Source: Glaciecola sp965660625 | GTDB lineage: Bacteria > Pseudomonadota > Gammaproteobacteria > Enterobacterales > Alteromonadaceae | NCBI GenBank assembly: GCA_965660625.1 | Contig: CBFIAR010000001.1 | Location: 526,637-590,636 of the forward strand | Length of the DNA stretch: 64,000 bases | Direction of reading: 5' to 3' | Part shown: positions 46,964 through 55,761 of the stretch, piece after piece | Numbering within the stretch: position 1 is the stretch's first letter | Layout of the letters: the number at the start of each line of letters is the position of its first letter | Made by a program: the position numbers and the translations under genes | The notes under the pieces: model-generated | The model's input: only the letters and a program-made list of their open reading frames with translations | The model's database searches: none | What the model was told of the DNA's origin: nothing

Positions 46964-47388
46964 ACTGATTGGCGTTTTTGACGCTGAACTTCGTATGCCT
47001 CTTGTTTTGCATCTTCTGGAATACTTGCCCAAGCTGTCTTTATAGGTAAGAGTAGAGTAATGACTTCATCCATTATCTGCAAGTTGTTTTGTACGTTAGC
47101 ATCTAGCAACCTTTGCATCATATATTGATAAAGTGCATAAAGGTTCTGTCCTACTTCTCCACCAACGTCTAAATCGAGGGTATCCCTCAGATGAAGTAAA
47201 ATCGCATTCACTCTAGAGAGATGTTCAGATTTTCCAGCTAAATCTTTACGCTCTATACACCCTTTTGCATAAGCCATGCGTTCAAGTGCTCCCTGCATTA
47301 ACATTAATGTTAAACGATGAGGGTCGGCCGCAGCAATATCTTGCTTAAGACTGCCTTTTTTGTATGCATTTATGCCTTTTAGTGCCAT
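46960..47388 (-). CDS. fliS: Flagellin export chaperone FliS
   Basis: FliS binds the flagellin C-terminus and prevents early assembly. The 142-residue helical protein has the family signature near the start (YKKGSLKQDIAAADPHRLTL and MLMQGALERMAYAKGCIERK) and LNAxL-type helix HLSRVNAILLHLRDTLDLDV. It follows fliD by 93 bases and is coupled to the FliT-like gene. Confidence 0.95.
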   Translation of the reverse strand: MALKGINAYKKGSLKQDIAAADPHRLTLMLMQGALERMAYAKGCIERKDLAGKSEHLSRVNAILLHLRDTLDLDVGGEVGQNLYALYQYMMQRLLDANVQNNLQIMDEVITLLLPIKTAWASIPEDAKQEAYEVQRQKRQSV

Positions 47389-47481
47389 ACAGTTTTGTCT
47401 CCGAATAAAATGATAAAGTTGTTAATTACGCAAAACAGCCGAAAAAAAACCTTTTCATCATTGAAAAAATTATGTGTAATA

Positions 47482-48927
47482 TTAAAACAAGCTAGCCAGC
47501 AAGGCCGAGCTTGATTGTTGCAACCTTGCTACTGTTTGATCCAAATTTAAATAGCGTCCGCGCAGTGTTTGCTCAAAGCTAGACAAGCGTAATTCAAACG
47601 CGGCACGATCATCTAGTAATTGGTCGCGCTGGTCTTTTGCGGCAGTTTCTCTGCCCGATAAAATCCCACTGGATTTAGTGTATTGGTCAATAAATTCATA
47701 TAATTTAGTGGCGATACCGTCATCTGCAGTAAATAATTTTGATACCTCATCGAAATTATCTTCCAGTGCGTCACTTAACCGTTTAGCGCCAGTGCCTAAG
47801 CCAAAATCTGAACTACCAATCTCGAGTTTGCCTTCGCTGGTTAATTCGATACCAATTTGAAATAAGCCACCCAATGCTGACGCCGAAACCGAGCCGCTCA
47901 GAATACCACCAAGCCCAGCCTGGATGCCACGAACAGTATAATCGCCAGCCAGTGCACCATCTTCCTCTAGGTTCGATTCACCATACTTGGTTAACGAGCG
48001 AATTTCATCATTCAGCGCATTATAACTTTCAACAAAGCCTTTAATTCTTTCATCCAAAGCTTCTTGGTCAAAACCAATGACGAGAGTAGATGACTTGAAT
48101 TCATCAAGTGAGTTCTTCTCAGACACTGCTTTTGCCGTAAATGTTACGTTTTGAATAGTGTTATTGAATTCGTTTGTTGCACTCTCTACTGCTATTTCAT
48201 CAATGATAGCGCGAGCGTTCGCTGCGTCTTTAGTTCGTCCTAGATAGCTAGCACTTTCAGTTGAATCAGTAGTTGCAAGACGATTAAGGTCAGCGACATC
48301 ATTGACGTTTATGATAGACAGGTCGTTATCTTTACCTGTTATTTTTGAATTTATCACTAATTTAGCACCGCCTTCGGCAGTACCTGTATTGATAATATTG
48401 GCAGTGACACCGAAGTTACCTTCAGCATTGTTAATCTGTTCACGAAGTTGCGCTAAAGTTGCGCCGGCCGCAACGTTAATTGAAAAGGAATCACCGGTGC
48501 CGCCAATTTTAAATGTCAGCGCACCTGCAGTAGCGGTGACTTGGTCGCTTGAAGCTGCAAAACCACCCAGCGCTGGCGTTGCAGTTTCAATGCGGCTACC
48601 ACTTGCCAAACGTTCCACTGTAACCGCATATTCACCCGTTAGTGCACTATTTGAGGCCTCTGCGGTGAAGGGTTCGATTTCTTCAGACGGATTACGTATG
48701 GTTGGTTCGCGATCAAGTAATGATTGATCTTTGCGCAGATCGTCAACCGAATCTTTAAACTCAGAAAGTTTTGATTTAATTTTCCCGAGGCTTGAAATTT
48801 CTGATTCAATTTTTTCGTCACGAGCATCTAAACGAGCAGTTTTCGGTCCGCGTTCAGCCTCTAGTAATTGTAATACTAGACCTTCGAGGTCTAATCCCGA
48901 ACCAACCCCTAACGATGAAATGCCCAT
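47482..48927 (-). CDS. fliD: Flagellar filament cap protein FliD
   Basis: FliD caps the growing filament and inserts flagellin. The 481-residue protein begins MGISSLGVGSGLDLEGLVLQ, typical of FliD, and has the N-terminal coiled coil, the surface domains (about 100-380) and a C-terminal helical region ending in LRGRYLNLDQTVARLQQSSS. It lies 14 bases after flaG. Confidence 0.96.
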   Translation of the reverse strand: MGISSLGVGSGLDLEGLVLQLLEAERGPKTARLDARDEKIESEISSLGKIKSKLSEFKDSVDDLRKDQSLLDREPTIRNPSEEIEPFTAEASNSALTGEYAVTVERLASGSRIETATPALGGFAASSDQVTATAGALTFKIGGTGDSFSINVAAGATLAQLREQINNAEGNFGVTANIINTGTAEGGAKLVINSKITGKDNDLSIINVNDVADLNRLATTDSTESASYLGRTKDAANARAIIDEIAVESATNEFNNTIQNVTFTAKAVSEKNSLDEFKSSTLVIGFDQEALDERIKGFVESYNALNDEIRSLTKYGESNLEEDGALAGDYTVRGIQAGLGGILSGSVSASALGGLFQIGIELTSEGKLEIGSSDFGLGTGAKRLSDALEDNFDEVSKLFTADDGIATKLYEFIDQYTKSSGILSGRETAAKDQRDQLLDDRAAFELRLSSFEQTLRGRYLNLDQTVARLQQSSSALLASLF

Positions 48928-48941
48928 AACTTACCTCATTT

Positions 48942-49412
48942 TTAAGCCTGCCCTTTCAGTAGATTTCCGGTACTACTGCCAAATTCAGACTGTAATTCAT
49001 TTAAGCGCTCTGCAAATTTTAGCACTTCCTCGGAAGGAATTTGCCGTATTACATCTCCGGTTGCCGCATCTTTGACCGTCACTATCGATCTATCTGTTGC
49101 TTCATCAACGGAGAATGAAAGTTGCGTACTTGTATTTTGCAAATACTGATTAATATTACCAAGTGCCTCATCAACCTGCTCGATAGATGCAGCACTCTCC
49201 TCTCGTTTAACAGTATCGGCCTGACGAGAGATTGCTTGAATATTTTCAGCAGATACTTTTACCAATTCCTGCTGCGGTTTCGCATTTGAATTACCTGACT
49301 TTATAGCATCAGATACTTCGGTCTTTTGTATGCGCTCGGTAACCGGCAACTCTGACGGTTTTGTGAACTGACTAGCAACATTGTTGCCAGCTTGCGGGAT
49401 TATTGTATCCAT
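48942..49412 (-). CDS. flaG: Flagellar protein FlaG
   Basis: A 156-residue protein whose C-terminal FlaG domain (about 85-150) contains LQNTSTQLSFSVDEATDRSI-like and VKDAATGDVIRQIPSEEVLK sequences, the family hallmark. FlaG affects filament length in polar flagellates. The ATG at 49412 has GGAGG eight bases upstream; an in-frame TTG at 49427 precedes this site and is rejected. A sigma-28-like promoter lies about 150 bases upstream, so flaG heads the flaG-fliD-fliS-fliT-maf-pseB-pseC-GT9 series. Confidence 0.93.
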   Translation of the reverse strand: MDTIIPQAGNNVASQFTKPSELPVTERIQKTEVSDAIKSGNSNAKPQQELVKVSAENIQAISRQADTVKREESAASIEQVDEALGNINQYLQNTSTQLSFSVDEATDRSIVTVKDAATGDVIRQIPSEEVLKFAERLNELQSEFGSSTGNLLKGQA

Positions 49413-49563
49413 GTTCAATACCTCCAACTAAAAAGAGTGAATGTAGTCTCTCTTTTTCGAACCTATTTCATGTTAGCTTGGCTCACTAAACCAGGTTAAC
49501 AGCCTCTTTGTTTTGTTGATTCGACATAAAACCAAAAAAACGTTAAATTGACCCTCAACATGT

Positions 49564-49590
49564 TTATCGACAAGAATCTAAAAACCTTTA
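49564..49590 (-). promoter_or_regulatory. Candidate sigma-28 promoter for the flaG-to-GT9 operon
   Basis: The minus strand reads TAAAGGTT, 11 bases, GTCGATAA: six or seven of eight positions agree with each consensus half (TAAAGTTT, GCCGATAA) and spacing is right. If used, flagellin glycosylation genes maf, pseB and pseC are induced together with the filament cap. Confidence 0.68.
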
Positions 49591-49683
49591 GCCGATATGA
49601 TAAAAAAACTTAAATAATTAGTTAAGTGTTGATAAATAATCAAAAACGAATCTACATTTCACACCAAAAGGACTAAAATTTAG

Positions 49684-49974
49684 GTGCTATATTTTCTTTT
49701 CTTAACAACCTTGAGTTACTTCTTGCTTTGTTTTTATTCGTTGAAAGTTGCAAAGAATACAGCAGTTTCAAAGCAAAAATATTTCCAAATGTCGGTAATA
49801 TGGGGGATCATATTGACGTTATTCAGCATTTTTAGTGGAATATTTATCCTTGTTGCTGTTTTTAGTATTATCACTCAAGAATGGAATGCCAACTTCCTCC
49901 TGACAAAAACACCCGTATTTATTGGTACTTATATTTCGTTCAAAATATTTGCTTTGTTTAAACAAAAACGCTAA
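49684..49974 (+). CDS. Small hypothetical membrane protein
   Basis: A 96-residue protein with about three hydrophobic segments (residues 2-20, 37-62, 73-90) and a basic C-terminus (KIFALFKQKR). I do not recognise the family. The start is a GTG with AAGGA eleven bases upstream. It lies at the left edge of the AT-rich plus-strand island, divergent from flaG, and about 110 bases before the first ATP-grasp gene. It may be an accessory island protein or a chance ORF. Confidence 0.45.
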   Translation: MLYFLFLTTLSYFLLCFYSLKVAKNTAVSKQKYFQMSVIWGIILTLFSIFSGIFILVAVFSIITQEWNANFLLTKTPVFIGTYISFKIFALFKQKR

Positions 49975-50084
49975 TAAATAATCGGAGTGTCGTTGTTAAT
50001 TGATTATCAGTTAACTGTGGTTCGGAATAACAATTAACGATATAAAAGTACGATAAATATCATAACAACTTATAAAGATTTGGA

Positions 50085-51212
50085 ATGAATAATAGATATA
50101 TTTTAAGCATTGGCGCTGGTGAAAATCAGCTGATCTTAATACATGAAATAAAAAAAATGGGGTTTTCTATCATTTCATGTGACTTGGATTCAAATGCACC
50201 GGGGAAAGAGTTATCTGATATATTTTTAAATATTAGTACTCATAATGCTAATTTAATCATGGAAGAAATAGTAAAATTACAATTGAATTTAGTTGGTGTT
50301 ATTACAAGATCTACGGGAGAACCGGTCGTAACGACATCTATTATTGCTGAAAAATTTAATTTATGTGCAGTAAATAGCGATGTTGCAACATTATTAACAG
50401 ATAAATCACTATTTATCCGTAAAATGAATGAGTTAAATATTCCATCACCCGCATTGTATATGATGGGTAACAACTTCAATTCTAAACAATTTAACTTTCC
50501 TGTTTTTGTGAAACCATCGAAGACAAATATTTCTCATGCTGCAATGAATAAGTGTGAAGACATAGACCAGTTAGAATCTGCTTATAGAAAAGCTTTAGCG
50601 GTTACAAAAAATAATGTTGTCAATATTGAAGAATATTTACTTGGGAGAGATCTCGTTTCAATTGATTTTGTTTTTAATAATGAAATTATTCACATCGCAA
50701 CTATCGGTGAAATTTCAACTGGAGAGCCCAACTTTGATGGGATAGGATGGTATAGTTGCAAAGACAATCTGCAGATAAATGAAGTTTTTTGTAAAATTAA
50801 AGATAAACTCAATATTAAATATGGATTTTTTCAATCTGCCATGAAAGTAGACGTTGAGCAATCGAAAGCAAGTGTCTATGAAATTCATGCTGAAATAGGT
50901 GGTGACTATGTCAATGATGTTTTTTTACCTAACATAACCGATGGTTACAATATTTTTGAAAACAATATTTTGTTATCAATCGGTATCAAGCCAGCCAGTT
51001 GTACCCGGGATATAAAACCTACGGTTATTTTATTTAACGACAAAATTCGTGAATTTTCATTGAGTTACTTGGATCCTCTTATAGATAATTTAATATCAGC
51101 AGATAACTACATATTGTTGTTCTTCAAAAACTATACCCACATGGAACAATACTTGAATAAAATGTCGATGCAAACAATGTTTTCTATTAATAATAAGTGT
51201 AAAGGGGAATAA
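50085..51212 (+). CDS. ATP-grasp family ligase (island gene 1)
   Basis: A 375-residue ATP-grasp protein. A Rossmann-like N-terminal part (ILSIGAGENQLILIHEIKKM, then IISCDLDSNAPGKELSD) is followed by the ATP-grasp region (NFPVFVKPSKTNISHAAMNK and VNIEEYLLGRDLVSIDFVFN) and the metal/ATP site VYEIHAEIGGDYVNDV in place of the usual E-N-R/G-G pattern. Such ligases join a carboxylate to an amine or thiol through an acyl phosphate; the substrate here is unknown. Codons are strikingly AT-rich compared with the flagellar genes. It ends one base before the methyltransferase start. It is a weak paralogue of the second ATP-grasp protein at 56938. Confidence 0.78.
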   Translation: MNNRYILSIGAGENQLILIHEIKKMGFSIISCDLDSNAPGKELSDIFLNISTHNANLIMEEIVKLQLNLVGVITRSTGEPVVTTSIIAEKFNLCAVNSDVATLLTDKSLFIRKMNELNIPSPALYMMGNNFNSKQFNFPVFVKPSKTNISHAAMNKCEDIDQLESAYRKALAVTKNNVVNIEEYLLGRDLVSIDFVFNNEIIHIATIGEISTGEPNFDGIGWYSCKDNLQINEVFCKIKDKLNIKYGFFQSAMKVDVEQSKASVYEIHAEIGGDYVNDVFLPNITDGYNIFENNILLSIGIKPASCTRDIKPTVILFNDKIREFSLSYLDPLIDNLISADNYILLFFKNYTHMEQYLNKMSMQTMFSINNKCKGE

Positions 51213-51213
51213 T

Positions 51214-51804
51214 TTGAAATGGGATCAACACTATAAAGAAATTAGAGATGCAAACCCTTTGGTCTGGCCTGATATTCAAGTAGTAAGATTATTGTCAAAA
51301 ATTAAATTACAAAAAGATGCTGAAGTTTTAGATTTAGGATGCGGCGAAGGCAGGAACATAAGGGTTTTGTCTGAATACGAATTTAACATCACAGCGTTAG
51401 ATCAAAGTAAACATGCATTAAAAATTGTGAAAAGGTTATATCAATTAAATGATGAAAAATTAATTTGTAGCAACGCGCAGTTAGGCATAAAACAATTAGA
51501 TGATAGTCATTATGATTTAGTCTTATGTTGGGGACTATTTCACTATATTAGTGATACAAACCTACTGTTAAACGAAATAAACAGAATTTTAAAAAAAGGC
51601 GCCCAAACGATCCTATCATTCAACTCGTTCAATGATAAGAGAGTTACCGCCGATGATGTAAAAAAATATTTTTCTCAAACAGAAATTAAAGATGCGTTAA
51701 GAAACAATGATCTGAGAGTCGATGAAATTGGTTTAATTGAAAATAATTTTATAACAGACAATAAGGTTGAATCTTTTTATTGGGTTCTGGCAACGAAGGT
51801 ATAA
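51214..51804 (+). CDS. Class I SAM-dependent methyltransferase
   Basis: A 196-residue Rossmann-fold methyltransferase with motif I VLDLGCGEGRNIRVL (about residues 37-51), an acidic ribose-binding residue in ITALDQSKHAL, and the later YDLVLCWGLFHYISD and ILKKGAQTILSF strands. The substrate is unknown; O- or N-methylation of a sugar or of its acyl group is a reasonable guess from context. The start is a TTG preceded by AAGGGG, two bases after the ATP-grasp stop. Confidence 0.8.
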   Translation: MKWDQHYKEIRDANPLVWPDIQVVRLLSKIKLQKDAEVLDLGCGEGRNIRVLSEYEFNITALDQSKHALKIVKRLYQLNDEKLICSNAQLGIKQLDDSHYDLVLCWGLFHYISDTNLLLNEINRILKKGAQTILSFNSFNDKRVTADDVKKYFSQTEIKDALRNNDLRVDEIGLIENNFITDNKVESFYWVLATKV

Positions 51805-51970
51805 ATTAGTGCTCGAGCCCCCTAATACGCGCGAAGAATTGAAACATTTATGAACGGTGCCATCCAAATAATACCTTGGTGAAATCAGAATAACCGAACT
51901 AGCATGCTTACCTTATCGATGGCGTAAATCCCCTTAAATCCATAATAAAAACATTCGGAGAACAACAGAC

Positions 51971-53722
51971 ATGAGTAGTTCAGAGATAATCGTTGCAGCT
52001 GACGCTGTGATTGCTTTTTTAGCGTTAAAAGGAATCAAGGCAATGCACAACTATCCTGGAGGAACCATTGCTCCAATGCTTGATGCATGTAAAAAGTTCA
52101 ATATAAAGGTCATTACGTCTCGTCATGAGCAAGGCGCTGGGTATGCTGCACTTGCACAAGCTAAACTCACCCAACTACCAGGCATTGTAGCTGTAACGTC
52201 AGGTCCTGGCGTTACCAACGTATTGACGCCAGTTGCAGATGCATTTTTTGATAGTATTCCCTTATTAGTGTTTACTGGGCAAGTTGGAACTGCGGATTTA
52301 CTAACCCAGAAAAAAGTCAGACAATCTGGTTTTCAAGAGGTAGACACTCCGAGCTTAATGCGACCAATAACGAAAGCACAGTTTCAGCCAAAATCAGTTG
52401 CAGAACTTGCCGAGATGCTGCCAAAAGCATGGTTACTTGCGTTAGAGGGTAGACCAGGGCCGGTGTCAATTGATCTTCCAATGGATGTTCAACGCACCGC
52501 TCACAACTGTGCGTTTTCTGAAATATCAACTCCCCCGTTAACAATAGATACCTCTACACAAATCAATGAGTTTTGTCTACAACTTCTCAGGAAGATCGAA
52601 AAAGCCCAACGCCCTGTTATTGTTTGCGGAAACGGTATGCAAACTCAAGCATTAACATCACAATTACGAGTGCTTTTAAGCTATTGGCCAGCAGCTGTTA
52701 GCCATAGTTTATTAGGGATTGGAGTCATACCTAGTAACTCTCCCCTATGCCTTGGCTTTCATGGTCACACAGGTAGTCAAGTTGCAGGAATGGCGATTAC
52801 AAATGCAGACCTTGTGTTGGTGCTTGGATCACGATTAGATGTCAGGCAAACAGGCTCTGTCGTCGCCAGTTTTGCGCCACATGCGGAGATATTTAGAATT
52901 GATTTAGACGCGACAGAACTCGAATACAGCCGCGTTAAGCATAATGAATCTTTGCAGGCACCTTTAAATAAATTTCTTCCTGTATTAATCAAAAATATTG
53001 AGCAAAATGACAAACTACCAGACCTTACAAATTGGCATAATCAAATAGCAGAGTACAGGCAAGAATTTCCATGGTGCTATCCCAGCTATCCAGGTGTTTC
53101 ACCTCAGTATGTCATTGAGACAATATCAGACAAATTGAACGGTAAGGTTATATGCACAACAGGGGTTGGTTCTCATCAGCATTGGGTCGCACGCCATTTT
53201 ACCTTTGACTCTCCAATTAGAACCTTTTTTACCTCTGCGGGACATGGTGCTATGGGTTACGATCTTCCTACCGCAATTGGTGCTGCTATTCACTCTCCAG
53301 AGAGTCAAGTCATCTGCATTGTAGGAGACGGCTCTTTTCAAATGAATTTACAGGAACTAGGTTTAATCGCTGAGCTAGAACTGAATATTAAGATATTAGT
53401 CATAGATAATCACAGGTTAGGTCTCGTGTCTCAATTTCAATTAATGAATTGGTCTACCGACACGGCATGTGGACATAAACAATCACCAGATTTTAGCATG
53501 ATTGCTCGCGCTTATGGACTTACTGCTTTTTACGGTCATGACAAAAAGAGTTTTGACTCGCAAATTGGTGAATTTATTAACTCCCCTGGCCCTGTACTTA
53601 TGCACCTTGAGATAGATGAACGTCATGATATTTCCCCCATGCTCCTTGGTGGTCAAACAATGGATAAAATGTGGCCTTATTACGATACAAAGGGGGATGC
53701 ATTAGAGCCGTTAAAAAAGTAA
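51971..53722 (+). CDS. Acetolactate-synthase-like thiamine-diphosphate enzyme
   Basis: A 583-residue ThDP enzyme with all three domains of the IlvB/POX family. The cofactor-activating Glu53 lies in SRHEQGAGYAALAQA. The C-terminal ThDP motif is G452-D453-G454 followed by the Asn about 27 residues later (IVGDGSF ... LVIDN). The protein most resembles acetolactate synthase large subunits or glyoxylate-carboligase-like enzymes, but no small subunit gene is adjacent, and the setting is a flagellin-sugar cluster, not isoleucine-valine synthesis. It may form a C-C bond between a 2-oxoacid-derived unit and a sugar or aldehyde. GGAG lies upstream of the ATG. Confidence 0.88.
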   Translation: MSSSEIIVAADAVIAFLALKGIKAMHNYPGGTIAPMLDACKKFNIKVITSRHEQGAGYAALAQAKLTQLPGIVAVTSGPGVTNVLTPVADAFFDSIPLLVFTGQVGTADLLTQKKVRQSGFQEVDTPSLMRPITKAQFQPKSVAELAEMLPKAWLLALEGRPGPVSIDLPMDVQRTAHNCAFSEISTPPLTIDTSTQINEFCLQLLRKIEKAQRPVIVCGNGMQTQALTSQLRVLLSYWPAAVSHSLLGIGVIPSNSPLCLGFHGHTGSQVAGMAITNADLVLVLGSRLDVRQTGSVVASFAPHAEIFRIDLDATELEYSRVKHNESLQAPLNKFLPVLIKNIEQNDKLPDLTNWHNQIAEYRQEFPWCYPSYPGVSPQYVIETISDKLNGKVICTTGVGSHQHWVARHFTFDSPIRTFFTSAGHGAMGYDLPTAIGAAIHSPESQVICIVGDGSFQMNLQELGLIAELELNIKILVIDNHRLGLVSQFQLMNWSTDTACGHKQSPDFSMIARAYGLTAFYGHDKKSFDSQIGEFINSPGPVLMHLEIDERHDISPMLLGGQTMDKMWPYYDTKGDALEPLKK

Positions 53723-53850
53723 ATTAATGATGAATTAGCCGCCTATCTGCCCTTTGGAATGAATTGCTGATATTGGACATACAGGTTTCTTATATCTTGA
53801 AGTTCGATAGCTGGTCTCGTATGCGCTCATACACACAAAATCAATGCATG

Positions 53851-53879
53851 TTGCATAGGGTAGTTACATCGTTTATTCT
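53851..53879 (+). promoter_or_regulatory. Possible sigma-70-type promoter before the NeuB-like gene
   Basis: TTGCAT, 17 bases, TATTCT in the 223-base gap before the synthase gene. Spacing is ideal; each hexamer has two mismatches. The gap shows no terminator. Confidence 0.35.
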
Positions 53880-53945
53880 GCTCCCAGGTGATATTAACCC
53901 GTCATTGGTTGTTTAAAGGGTGCATATAAAAAACAGGTATTAATA

Positions 53946-54806
53946 GTGACAAATAAAAACCCTTGTAAGTTTGTAGCAGAAGTATCCAGTAACCATCATC
54001 AAGACTTAGCTCGTTGTTATGAATTTATAGAAGCGTCCGCTACTATAGGCTGCGACGCAGTTAAATTTCAATTATTTAAAATTGAACAACTTTTTTCTTC
54101 TGAAATATTAGATAAAAGTGAACAACATCGAGCAAGAAAGCAATGGGAACTTTCGGAAAGCTACATACCACTCCTCAGTGCTCATTGTAAAAAACACAAT
54201 ATTGAATTCTCTTGCACACCCTTTTATCTTGAAGCAGTAAATGTTTTAGCTCCTCATGTCGATTTTTTTAAGATAGCTTCGTATGAGCTACTTTGGGATG
54301 ATTTGCTAGTTGCATGTGCGAAAACAGGTTTACCTGTCGTTATATCTGTTGGCATGGCAAATGAAGCTGAAATTTTACATGCAGTAAATTTATTGAAAAG
54401 TGAAGGCTGTATCCCAACTGTCTTGCACTGCGTTTCTGCCTACCCTACCCCTGCAAATGAATGCAACTTGGCGTCAATTGGTTATTTGAAAACACTCACT
54501 GATTGCCCTGTAGGCTGGTCGGATCATAGCAAAAATCCGCAAATCATACGCAGGGCGATTACCAAATGGCAAGCAAGCTTTATCGAGTTTCACATAGACT
54601 TAGAAGGAAATGGAGAGGAGTTTACTTCAGGTCATTGTTGGCTGCCTGAGGAGATAGGTTCGGTTATAAAAGAGCTAAGTAGTGGTGAACAATTTGACGG
54701 CGAAGCTGCTATAAAAATATCGCCAAGCGAACTCGCAGACAGGGATTGGCGAGCAGACCCCTCAGATGGGTTACGCCCTTTCAAAAACATTCGAAATCAA
54801 TTCTAA
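53946..54806 (+). CDS. NeuB/PseI-type sugar-acid synthase lacking the SAF domain
   Basis: A 286-residue TIM-barrel protein of the sialic acid synthase family, which condenses phosphoenolpyruvate with an amino-sugar. Conserved stations are visible: FVAEVSSNHHQD (residues 7-18), DAVKFQLFK, SCTPFYLEA, FFKIASYELLW, VVISVGMANEAE, VLHCVSAYPTPANECNL and GWSDHSKNP. The usual EKHF motif is changed to EFHIDLEG, keeping the metal-binding His. True NeuB, PseI and LegI are about 340-350 residues because of a C-terminal SAF (antifreeze-like) domain; that domain is absent. The start is GTG with AGGT upstream. It may be a divergent synthase or an aldolase. Confidence 0.85.
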   Translation: MTNKNPCKFVAEVSSNHHQDLARCYEFIEASATIGCDAVKFQLFKIEQLFSSEILDKSEQHRARKQWELSESYIPLLSAHCKKHNIEFSCTPFYLEAVNVLAPHVDFFKIASYELLWDDLLVACAKTGLPVVISVGMANEAEILHAVNLLKSEGCIPTVLHCVSAYPTPANECNLASIGYLKTLTDCPVGWSDHSKNPQIIRRAITKWQASFIEFHIDLEGNGEEFTSGHCWLPEEIGSVIKELSSGEQFDGEAAIKISPSELADRDWRADPSDGLRPFKNIRNQF

Positions 54807-54891
54807 CTGGCATTATTATTGCTATATCTTAAATAACTAGAAGTAATAATTATTGCTAACCAAAAATGGCCCTAAAAGCGAGTAAGCTATC

Positions 54892-55650
54892 ATGAGTAAT
54901 ACAGTCAATAAGGTTGCCTTAATTACTGGAGCATCAAGTGGTATTGGTCGGACATTAGCAGAGCATTTAGCAAAAAATGGTATCAAAGTTGCCGTTGGAT
55001 ATGCCAATAATCAAACTGGTGCTGATGAGGTCGTTGCAAAAATAAATAGAAACTTCAATCAACAGGCTATTGCCGTAAAAGTTGATTACGCAGATATTGG
55101 TTCAATAAAAAGTGCGGTAGACATGACCAAGCTTCATTTTAATTCTCCAATATCAATACTTATTAATAATGGTGCAATTGCGCAAGAAAAAGATTATCTA
55201 ACGATCACGGAGCTCGATTTTAATAAAATGATTAGTACTAACTTGTCAGGACCGTTCTTTGCCTGTCAAAAAGTAATTCCGGCTATGTTAGAACAAGCTT
55301 ACGGAAAGATTATTAATATTTCTTCGATCGGTGGTCAGTGGGGTGGTTTAAATCAGCTCCATTATGCAGCGTCGAAAGCGGGATTAATCAATCTAACTAA
55401 ATCTTTAGCGAAGTTATATTCAGCAAAGGGAATTAGCAGTCATTGTATCGCTGTTGGCTTAGTTGAGACCGAAATGTCTAAAAGAGAATTACAAACAGAA
55501 GCTGGCAAACAAAAAGTTGCTCAGATCCCTTCTGGTCGATTAGCGACAAAAGAAGAACTAGCGGAAACAGTGTCATTTTTAGTTTCGGAGCATGCAGACT
55601 ATTTATCAGGACAAACCCTGAATATGAATGGCGGAATGTTATTTAATTAA
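54892..55650 (+). CDS. SDR-family oxidoreductase (FabG-like)
   Basis: A 252-residue classical short-chain dehydrogenase/reductase: TGASSGIGRT cofactor motif (residues 13-22), NNGAIA, catalytic Ser in INISSIGGQWGG and YAASKAG with catalytic Tyr and Lys. It ends in YLSGQTLNMNGGM. It should reduce a keto group using NAD(P)H, plausibly on a product of the ThDP enzyme. A FabG role in fatty-acid synthesis is unlikely here, as no other fab genes are near. Confidence 0.9.
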   Translation: MSNTVNKVALITGASSGIGRTLAEHLAKNGIKVAVGYANNQTGADEVVAKINRNFNQQAIAVKVDYADIGSIKSAVDMTKLHFNSPISILINNGAIAQEKDYLTITELDFNKMISTNLSGPFFACQKVIPAMLEQAYGKIINISSIGGQWGGLNQLHYAASKAGLINLTKSLAKLYSAKGISSHCIAVGLVETEMSKRELQTEAGKQKVAQIPSGRLATKEELAETVSFLVSEHADYLSGQTLNMNGGMLFN

Positions 55651-55659
55651 GGAAGCGCA

Positions 55660-55761
55660 ATGGGTAACTTACATTCGTTAATAAAAACTAAATATACTGT
55701 GATAACCTCACATAAAGCGTTTTTAAAACATGGCATAGAAACTGAGAGTAATAATGAATAG
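55660..55761 (+). CDS. Possible 33-residue small protein between the SDR and methyltransferase genes
   Basis: An ATG at 55660 with AAGGA six bases upstream opens a 33-codon frame (begins MGNLHSLIKTKYTVITSHKA) that overlaps the methyltransferase ATG by eight bases (ATGAATAG). The same style of overlap is used by neighbouring genes, so it may be translated and couple the methyltransferase to the SDR. The peptide is basic, without membrane segment or known motif. Its function is unknown. Confidence 0.45.
   Translation: MGNLHSLIKTKYTVITSHKAFLKHGIETESNNE

Noticed and set aside
46964..47032. Extended N-terminus of the FliT-like protein
   Set aside because: Would lie inside fliS and is very basic; the GTG at 46963 overlapping the fliS stop is the natural start.
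49564..49610. Plus-strand GCCGATAT near 49591 as a sigma-28 promoter for the island
   Set aside because: The -10-like box exists but the bases at the correct -35 distance (AAGAATCT) do not match TAAAGTTT.
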